Assembly: GCA_900549155.1 (NCBI GenBank)
Contig: URNF01000129.1
Coordinates: forward strand, 1-5,216
DNA: 5,216 nt
Reading direction: 5' to 3'
DNA from: an uncultured Oscillospiraceae bacterium
GTDB taxonomy: Bacteria > Bacillota > Clostridia > Oscillospirales > Acutalibacteraceae
In this document: positions 1 through 4,210 of the stretch, in pieces
Numbering within the stretch: position 1 is the first letter of the stretch
Layout of the letters: every line of letters begins with the position of its first letter
Notes under the pieces: generated by a model
What the model was told of the DNA's origin: nothing
The model's input: only the letters and a program-made list of their open reading frames with translations
The model's database searches: none
Program-made: the position numbers and the translations under genes

Positions 1-20
1 CGGGCATCGCATGATGCCCG
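1..20. other. Perfect 8-bp hairpin at the left window edge
   Basis: An 8-bp inverted repeat, CGGGCATC / GATGCCCG, flanks the 4-base loop GCAT. Read rightward it is followed by CCGCTTTGTG, which is not a convincing U-tract. Read leftward, the bases after the stem lie outside the window. It could therefore be the stem of a terminator for the minus-strand genes at 109-2403, which otherwise lack one, or part of the 3' end of whatever lies to the left. The stem is certain; the function is open. Confidence 0.45.
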
Positions 21-59
21 CCGCTTTGTGTGCCAAAAAACAAGTTCTTTGACAGCCTG

Positions 60-93
60 ACGGCGGCACTTCGAATGAAGTGCCGCCGTTTTT
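60..93 (+). terminator. Rho-independent terminator, rightward
   Basis: A perfect 12-bp GC-rich stem (61-72 with 77-88), extendable by an A-T pair at 60/89, closes a GAAT loop and is followed directly by five T residues (89-93). This is a textbook intrinsic terminator for plus-strand transcripts entering from the left. On the minus strand the stem is followed by TCAGGCTGTC, so it should not efficiently stop leftward transcription. Two plus-strand frames are open from the left edge and stop at 50-52 and 58-60. Either could be the last codons of the gene it serves, but too little remains to call a CDS. Confidence 0.85.
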
Positions 94-108
94 CATATCC
101 TATGTGTT

Positions 109-330
109 TCAGTTGCCGCAACCGCAGCCACAGCCGCTGTTGCCGTTGCCGCTCACCACGCGCACGCGCTCTGCGCCGCCGCAGCCGCAACCGGAGGTCG
201 TGTTGTTCGTCTGGCAGCCGCCCGGACGGCTGTTACCGCCGCAGCCGCAGCCGCAGCCCGTGTCGTTGTCGCCGTCGCGATCACACAGGATCAGCCAAGC
301 CGCGATCGCAAAAAGAAATCCGTTACACAT
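109..330 (-). CDS. Small Cys/Gly-rich protein with hydrophobic N-terminus, function unknown
   Basis: A 73-residue protein that I do not recognise. Residues 4-16 (GFLFAIAAWLILC) form a short hydrophobic segment, followed by an acidic patch (DRDGDND, 17-23). Three Cys-Gly blocks follow: GCGCGCGG (25-32), GCGCGG (47-52) and GCGCGCG (66-72), separated by Asn/Ser/Thr-rich spacers. There are 11 Cys and 19 Gly in total. The ATG at 328-330 is chosen because GGGAGGTG (339-346) lies 8 bases upstream; an in-frame TTG at 354 has no such site. The gene follows the LtaS-like gene on the same strand after a 57-bp gap, and that gap carries a sigma-K-like promoter and a hairpin overlapping the ribosome-binding site. 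Alternating Cys-Gly could bind metal, form disulfide cross-links as in spore surface layers, or be a peptide precursor; none of these is proven. The start signal and protein-like composition support a real gene, but low complexity lowers confidence. Confidence 0.65.
   Translation of the reverse strand: MCNGFLFAIAAWLILCDRDGDNDTGCGCGCGGNSRPGGCQTNNTTSGCGCGGAERVRVVSGNGNSGCGCGCGN
238..258. repeat. Hexanucleotide tandem repeat (GCCGCA)n inside the Cys/Gly-rich gene
   Basis: Three and a half copies of GCCGCA encode, on the minus strand, alternating Gly (GGC) and Cys (TGC) codons. Shorter runs of the same unit recur at 178-189, and degenerate copies at about 113-137, matching the other two Cys-Gly blocks. 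Because the unit is six bases, gain or loss of copies keeps the reading frame and would change only the number of Gly-Cys pairs. Confidence 0.7.
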
Positions 331-338
331 ATTGTGTT

Positions 339-346
339 CACCTCCC
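339..346 (-). promoter_or_regulatory. Shine-Dalgarno site that sets the start of the Cys/Gly-rich gene
   Basis: On the minus strand GGGAGGTG lies 8 bases before the ATG at 330. It is close to the full anti-16S complement (AGGAGGTG) and is the main evidence for both the reality of the small gene and its start codon. Confidence 0.8.
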
Positions 347-351
347 TCTCC

Positions 352-380
352 CAATATATGAACCGGCAGGGAGAGGGGTG
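352..380 (-). promoter_or_regulatory. Candidate sigma-K-type promoter for the Cys/Gly-rich gene
   Basis: The minus strand reads AC (379-378), 17 bases, then CATATATTG (360-352). The Bacillus sigma-K consensus is roughly AC-N17-CATANNNTA, so this matches in spacing and all but the last -10 base. Transcription would begin near 347, leaving a leader of under 20 bases that starts at the Shine-Dalgarno site and lacks the hairpin's left arm. Such short consensus strings arise by chance, so this is a hypothesis, strengthened only by the position and by the nearby sigK gene. Confidence 0.3.
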
Positions 381-387
381 AAAATGT

Positions 388-2403
388 TTATTGTGTCGGG
401 TTTGTACCGAACAGCGTTTTGAAATAGTCGTTTTTCAGAACATAGTCGGAATATTTGATCTTGTTGCGCACCGTCGCGGACACGGTCTTGACATAGTCCT
501 CGGGCACGGTCACGCCCTCATTCGGCGTGAATTTGCCTTTGGATGCATTATAGGTGCCCTTGTCGGTCTTCCAGCAGTAGTTCCCCCACAGTGCCAGCGG
601 CATCTGATCGGAGAACACGTCGCGTCCCACCAACAGGCGGGAGTCATAGTCCACGCCGAACAGGTTTGAAAGCGTCGGCACAATGTCGAGACTGTAGGTC
701 GGGGTGTCGACGACAATGTTTTTGTCCTCAATGCAGCCGCTCCAGATGATGAGCGCGGAGTGATCGCGCTTGAACACATCGTCCGCCGCATAGCCATAGA
801 GGTCGGAAAGACCGTCCACACCGCCGCTGTAGGTCTCTTTTTTGTCCAGCCCGTAGGGATAGTGGTCGGTGGCAAGCACAATGACGGTGTTGTCGGCAAT
901 GCCCGCCGTTTCGAGCGCGTTCACAAGATCGCGCATCGCGTATTCAAGCTCCAAATTCGCCGCGAGATAGCCCTTCACAAGGTCGCAGTGATTGCTGTCC
1001 TTATAGGCGTCAAAATTCTTCGCGGACATGCGGTTGCCGTCGGTGGTGTAGCTGCAGTGACCGCTCACGGTCATATAATAGATGGAGAACGGCTGCTTGT
1101 CTATATACTGCGGCACGGTGAAGTTCATCATTTCCTGATCGCTTTCCGGCCAGGTCGGCTTCACGCCCGCTTCCATGCCGTTGCCCATGCCGATGTAGTT
1201 GGCATAGCCGAGATTTTTGTGGGTCTTGTCTCTGCCGTAATAGGAATAGGTGTGGTTGTGATAGGCGGTGCTGAAATAGCCGAGCCGCTTTAACTGATTG
1301 CCCATCGTGAGATAGAGGTTGTGCCCGACCGTCTGCTTCATGCTGGACACGCCCGCCGTCGGGACAAGCCCCAAGACGTTGGAATATTCGCCCGTCGAGG
1401 TGCTGCCGCCCCATGCGGGCTGATAATAGTCGGTGAATTTGATGCCCTTGTTGGCAAGGCGATAGAGCGTCGGCGTCATTTGCGGGTCAATGACCTCGGC
1501 GGAAAACGCTTCCGCCGTGATGAAAATGAGGTTTTTGCCCTTGAAAAGCCCCGTGTATTCGTTTTGCTTTGAGGGGGTGACGGACGCGACATAGCGGTGC
1601 ATCGCCGCAAGCTTTTCGTCCTTGGTTGCGGCGGCAAGCGCCTCGAAATCAAGGTTCATGACGTTGTCCTTATACACCATCGGCTCGGGTGTGGGATCGG
1701 GGTCTTTCTGATCGTCGTCCTTCGGGTCGTCGTCCACCTGGGTGAATTCGCCGTCGCCGGGGAACAAAAGATGCTGGAAATCCAGCCGCAGTCCCGTGCC
1801 GAGACCGAAGCCGCGCACGGCGCCGTCAAAGTCATATTCGTTTGTATAGCGGTTTTTGTCGGGAGAGAGGGTGAGCGCGAAAATGTGTGCCAAAAGAAAT
1901 GCCACGACACAGAAAACGCCGAGCGCCAGCCGCCGACGCAGCTTGTTGACGGGACGCTCTCGCTTGCCGCGGTTATAGATGCAGAAAAACACGATCGGCG
2001 CTGCCACCAGCAGAATGCGCCAAAGGCCGTTGAAAATGACGGAAATGATCGTGCCGGAATATTCGCCGACCACGCCGCCCGCCGCGCTGAAAATGGAGCG
2101 CGGGGACATATAGGTCTTGAAAAATTCCTGCACAAAATACTCCGTGAGAACGGCAACGCCGCAGACGGAGGAAATAACGATCGCGATCACCCGCCGCACG
2201 GTGACGGTGCGCCCGAACGATGCGGCAAACGCAAACAAAAAGCCCGCCGACAGCGCAAAAAGGGTGATGCACACAAAGCGCCAGAAGCTCGCACCCTGAA
2301 TGGTGAAATAGTGCAAAAGCAGCTCGTCATAGACGGCGGTGAACAGCAAAAGCACCCAGTGCGGGATGCCGATCGGCTGTTCGCGAAAATGTCGTTGTTT
2401 CAA
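388..2403 (-). CDS. LtaS-family phosphoglycerol transferase (lipoteichoic acid synthase-like, sulfatase fold)
   Basis: A 671-residue membrane enzyme expected to transfer glycerol-phosphate units from phosphatidylglycerol onto a glycolipid or growing polyglycerol-phosphate chain outside the membrane. Five hydrophobic segments lie at about 14-35, 40-63, 68-90, 116-142 and 158-178, as in LtaS. An Asp/Pro-rich linker (about 218-242) precedes the extracytoplasmic alkaline-phosphatase/sulfatase-type domain (about 288-600). Expected catalytic residues are present by alignment with Staphylococcus aureus LtaS recalled from memory: metal ligand Glu298 (ITAEAFS), nucleophile Thr335 (WGGSTSTGEY), Arg391 (YYGRD), His449 (TVSGH) and metal ligands Asp513-His514 (LATDHYPYG). 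The substrate-site Trp appears as Tyr389. The TTG start is supported by a well-placed ribosome-binding site; no Met occurs nearby downstream. A sigma-A-like promoter precedes it, and it diverges from sigK. A glycolipid-priming or other phosphoglycerol-transferase role cannot be excluded. Confidence 0.93.
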   Translation of the reverse strand: MKQRHFREQPIGIPHWVLLLFTAVYDELLLHYFTIQGASFWRFVCITLFALSAGFLFAFAASFGRTVTVRRVIAIVISSVCGVAVLTEYFVQEFFKTYMSPRSIFSAAGGVVGEYSGTIISVIFNGLWRILLVAAPIVFFCIYNRGKRERPVNKLRRRLALGVFCVVAFLLAHIFALTLSPDKNRYTNEYDFDGAVRGFGLGTGLRLDFQHLLFPGDGEFTQVDDDPKDDDQKDPDPTPEPMVYKDNVMNLDFEALAAATKDEKLAAMHRYVASVTPSKQNEYTGLFKGKNLIFITAEAFSAEVIDPQMTPTLYRLANKGIKFTDYYQPAWGGSTSTGEYSNVLGLVPTAGVSSMKQTVGHNLYLTMGNQLKRLGYFSTAYHNHTYSYYGRDKTHKNLGYANYIGMGNGMEAGVKPTWPESDQEMMNFTVPQYIDKQPFSIYYMTVSGHCSYTTDGNRMSAKNFDAYKDSNHCDLVKGYLAANLELEYAMRDLVNALETAGIADNTVIVLATDHYPYGLDKKETYSGGVDGLSDLYGYAADDVFKRDHSALIIWSGCIEDKNIVVDTPTYSLDIVPTLSNLFGVDYDSRLLVGRDVFSDQMPLALWGNYCWKTDKGTYNASKGKFTPNEGVTVPEDYVKTVSATVRNKIKYSDYVLKNDYFKTLFGTNPTQ

Positions 2404-2410
2404 GAAAATC

Positions 2411-2417
2411 TCTCCCT
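2411..2417 (-). promoter_or_regulatory. Shine-Dalgarno site supporting a TTG start
   Basis: Minus-strand AGGGAGA ends 7 bases before TTG at 2403-2401. The first five-helix membrane domain would be damaged by any later Met start, so TTG with this site is the best start for the LtaS-like gene. Confidence 0.75.
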
Positions 2418-2453
2418 AAAAATATACTGAAAAGGTGTTTTTTCGACAAAGTC

Positions 2454-2482
2454 AGTGTAGCATATCCCACTCTGAAAAGCAA
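2454..2482 (-). promoter_or_regulatory. Candidate sigma-A promoter of the LtaS-like gene
   Basis: The minus strand carries TTGCTT (2482-2477), a 17-base spacer and TACACT (2459-2454), with TG one base before the -10 box (TGCTACACT, an extended -10). The -35 box is weak (TTG only), which the extended -10 would offset. Transcription would start near 2447, giving a leader of about 44 bases with the Shine-Dalgarno site at its end. Confidence 0.55.
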
Positions 2483-2499
2483 GCCGAAAATATGTCGGC
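2483..2499. repeat. Small palindrome in the divergent promoter region
   Basis: GCCGA (2483-2487) and TCGGC (2495-2499) form a 5-bp inverted repeat around a 7-base A/T-rich centre. It abuts the -35 box of the LtaS-like promoter and touches the putative -35 box of sigK, so a bound protein there could affect both. The arms are short and chance occurrence is possible. A tandem pair of ATGTCG, offset by 8 bases (2492 and 2500), overlaps it. Confidence 0.3.
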
Positions 2500-2527
2500 A
2501 TGTCGTACAGGCAGGACGGCATATGGT
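2498..2527 (+). promoter_or_regulatory. Candidate sigma-E promoter of sigK
   Basis: GCATGTC (2498-2504), a 15-base spacer and CATATGGT (2520-2527) match the Bacillus sigma-E pattern (KMATATT, N14-15, CATACANT) at 5 of 7 and 5 of 7 informative positions, with correct spacing. In known spore formers sigK is first transcribed by sigma-E, which makes the match biologically sensible. Predicted initiation near 2533 would put the Shine-Dalgarno site at the very 5' end of the message. Confidence 0.4.
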
Positions 2528-2532
2528 GTGAC

Positions 2533-2540
2533 AAAGGGGG
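2533..2540 (+). promoter_or_regulatory. Shine-Dalgarno site that sets the sigK start
   Basis: AAAGGGGG lies 7 bases before ATG at 2548. An in-frame ATG at 2500 lacks a comparable site and lies within the putative promoter, so 2548 is preferred. Confidence 0.75.
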
Positions 2541-2547
2541 TCATCCG

Positions 2548-3243
2548 ATGTTTTCCGCTTTGTTGGAGCTTTTGTCCGGCGTTTTCTATATGGTGCTGCA
2601 TGTTGCAACGGGCGGCAGCTTTCCGAAGCCGCTTTCCGCCGAAAAGGAGCGCGCCTGTTTTGCCGCCTTTCATGAAAAGGGCGACAGGGACGCGCGCAGC
2701 ACGCTCATCGAGCACAACCTGCGCCTGGTGGCGCACATCATCAAAAAATACTATGCCGGTGCAAAGGATCAGGAGGATCTCATTTCCATCGGCACGATCG
2801 GGCTCATCAAGGCGGTGGACACCTTTGACTATACCAAAAGCCACCGCCTGGCGACCTATGCGTCGCGCTGCATCGAAAACGAGATCCTGATGTATTTCCG
2901 CGCGGGGAAAAAATATGCGCAGGATGTGTCGCTGTCCGAGCCGATCGACACCGACAAGGAGGGACACCCGCTGACGCTGCTGGACGTGCTGGCGGACGAG
3001 AGCGATCTTGCCGCCAATGTGGATCTGCGGGTGAACAGTCAGAAGCTCTCCCGCTATATCCGCGAAAGCCTCACCGCCCGCGAGGTGGAGATCATCCGCC
3101 TGCGCTATGGATTGTGCGGCGATCCGCTCACCCAGCGTGAGGTCGCCAAAAAGCTCGGCATCTCGCGCTCCTATGTTTCCCGCATCGAGAAAAAGGCGCT
3201 CGAAAAGCTGCACGACCGTTTTGAGCATCCCGAAAGGGCATAA
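2548..3243 (+). CDS. sigK: RNA polymerase sporulation sigma factor SigK (pro-sigma-K)
   Basis: A 231-residue sigma-70-family factor that, in known spore formers, directs late mother-cell genes for coat, cortex maturation and lysis. Residues 1-20 are hydrophobic and align with the pro-sequence of Bacillus pro-sigma-K, followed by the family signature SFPKPLS (24-30). Region 2 contains IEHNLRLVAHIIKKY (54-68), EDLISIGTIGLIKAVDTF (76-93) and the -10-recognition stretch ATYASRCIENEILMYFR (102-118). Region 4 ends with a helix-turn-helix, LTQREVAKKLGISRSYVSRI (194-213). Length and motifs match full-length SigK; the frame is intact, with no skin-like insertion. The pro-sequence implies activation by a SpoIVFB-type intramembrane protease, which is not in the window. 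A sigma-E-like promoter lies upstream. The stop codon is one base from that of the convergent dusB gene, so any terminator must lie within dusB. Confidence 0.95.
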   Translation: MFSALLELLSGVFYMVLHVATGGSFPKPLSAEKERACFAAFHEKGDRDARSTLIEHNLRLVAHIIKKYYAGAKDQEDLISIGTIGLIKAVDTFDYTKSHRLATYASRCIENEILMYFRAGKKYAQDVSLSEPIDTDKEGHPLTLLDVLADESDLAANVDLRVNSQKLSRYIRESLTAREVEIIRLRYGLCGDPLTQREVAKKLGISRSYVSRIEKKALEKLHDRFEHPERA

Positions 3244-3244
3244 G

Positions 3245-4207
3245 TCAGGCGCTCTCCGTCACCTTGGCGCAAAGGCGGGCAAGACCCTCGAGCGTTTCGA
3301 GCTTTCCCGCTTCCACCCGCAGCGCCGCAGCGCCCGGCAGTCCGCGCATATACCACGCCGCGTGCTTGCGCGCTTCCAGAACGGCAACGCGTTCGCCCTT
3401 ATAGGTTGCGGCAAGCGCTGTTTGGCGGTAGAGCGTCGCCATGCGGCGGGAAAGCGGCGGCGGGGGCAGCGTTCTGCCCTCGCACAAAAGGGCGTTGATC
3501 TCGGTGAACAGCCACGGCGCGCCGAGCGCCCCTCTGCCCACCATGACAAGATCGCAGCCGGTCTCCTCATACATGGCGGCGGCATCTGCCGCCGTGAAAA
3601 TGTCGCCGTTGGCAATGACGGGAACGGAAACCGCCGCCTTGACGCGGCGGATGCAGTCCCTGTCCACGGGCGGGGCATACATCTGCGCACGGGTGCGCCC
3701 GTGCACCGTCACCGCGTCCGCGCCGCCCGCTTCGACGGCGCGTGCGATCTCGACGGCAACGTCCTCGTCCTTTTGAAAGCCGCGGCGAATTTTTGCCGTC
3801 ACCGGCACGGGGACGGCGTCCTTCACCGCCCGCACCAGCTGTTCGCAAAGCTGCGGCTCTGCCAACAGTGCGCTGCCGCAGTGGTTGCCGACGATCTTTG
3901 GCGCGGGGCAGCCGAGGTTGATGTCGATGATGTCGGGGCGAAATGCCATGGCGATCTCTGCCGCCTTTGCCATGGTGGCGGGATCGTCGCCGAACAGCTG
4001 AACGGCGGTCGGGCGCGCCGTGTCGTCCAGCTCCAAAAGCTCCCTGCTTTTGCGGTCGCCGAAAACAAGCCCCTTGCAGCTCACCATTTCGCCCACCGTA
4101 TATGCCGCGCCGAAATCGACACAGATCTGCCGAAACGCGCGATCGGCGACGCCCGCCATCGGAGCGAGCGCCGCCATACCTTTGATTTCCACATTGCCGA
4201 TAAACAT
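3245..4207 (-). CDS. dusB: tRNA-dihydrouridine synthase, DusB type
   Basis: A 320-residue cytoplasmic flavoprotein that reduces uridine to dihydrouridine in tRNA using FMN and NAD(P)H. The TIM barrel starts with the FMN-binding LAPMAGVADRAFR (14-26). The signature INLGCPAPKIVGNHCGSALL (96-115) holds catalytic Cys100. Lys139 (TAKIRRG), His169 (TVHGRTR), the Asn-Gly-Asp at 200-202 and the phosphate-binding VGRGALGAPWLF (223-234) complete the FMN site. The C-terminal helical tRNA-binding region contains RKHAAWYMRGLPGAAALR (280-297), typical of the DusB group. Length is normal. The usual Gly-rich spacing after the catalytic motif reads GNHCGS here, adding a second Cys at 110. The start is supported by GGGGAG (4220-4215) seven bases upstream, which overlaps the end of the preceding deacetylase gene; only 3 bp separate the two genes, so they are very probably co-transcribed and perhaps translationally coupled. 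Confidence 0.96.
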   Translation of the reverse strand: MFIGNVEIKGMAALAPMAGVADRAFRQICVDFGAAYTVGEMVSCKGLVFGDRKSRELLELDDTARPTAVQLFGDDPATMAKAAEIAMAFRPDIIDINLGCPAPKIVGNHCGSALLAEPQLCEQLVRAVKDAVPVPVTAKIRRGFQKDEDVAVEIARAVEAGGADAVTVHGRTRAQMYAPPVDRDCIRRVKAAVSVPVIANGDIFTAADAAAMYEETGCDLVMVGRGALGAPWLFTEINALLCEGRTLPPPPLSRRMATLYRQTALAATYKGERVAVLEARKHAAWYMRGLPGAAALRVEAGKLETLEGLARLCAKVTESA

Positions 4208-4210
4208 ACC

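Larger units (their letters stand above)
339..380 (-). promoter_or_regulatory. Leader hairpin able to cover the ribosome-binding site
   Basis: On the minus strand, CACCCCTCTCCC (380-369) can pair with GGGAGAGGGAGGTG (352-339). The core is a perfect 9-bp stem (377-369 with 352-344), and with a 2-base bulge the pairing can extend through the GGTG of the Shine-Dalgarno site. The loop is 16 bases (353-368). No T-run follows, so it is not an obvious terminator. In a read-through transcript from the LtaS-like gene it could suppress translation of the small ORF. The complementarity is seen directly; the regulatory role is inference, and part of it may simply reflect two purine/pyrimidine-rich tracts. 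Confidence 0.4.

Noticed and set aside
1..52. Partial plus-strand CDS ending at the TGA at 50-52 or 58-60
   Set aside because: Two frames are equally open over fewer than 20 codons and neither shows a recognisable C-terminus, so no call is justified.
49..54. TTGACA as a -35 box in the left flank
   Set aside because: No acceptable -10 box lies 16-18 bases downstream; that position is the terminator stem.
30..422. Plus-strand open frames over 30-422, Arg/Ser-rich or Gln-Pro-rich
   Set aside because: They are antisense readings of the Cys/Gly repeat gene, lack ribosome-binding sites, and cross the terminator at 60-93.
1597..2430. 277-codon plus-strand open frame opposite the LtaS-like gene, plus another at 760-1293
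   Set aside because: Composition is low-plausibility, there is no recognisable domain, and the opposite strand carries a complete enzyme with all catalytic motifs. GC bias explains long antisense frames.
2444..2451. CGACAAAG as a SpoIIID-type site upstream of sigK
   Set aside because: It departs from the recalled consensus at a purine position and lies far from the putative start; too weak to list as a site.
2452..3228. 258-codon minus-strand frame opposite sigK
   Set aside because: It is the antisense of a clear sigma factor and would run through the promoter of the LtaS-like gene.
3287..3301. CTCGA/TCGAG hairpin just past the sigK stop as a possible terminator
   Set aside because: The stem has only 5 bp and is followed by CTTTCCC, not a U-tract; it also lies in dusB coding sequence.
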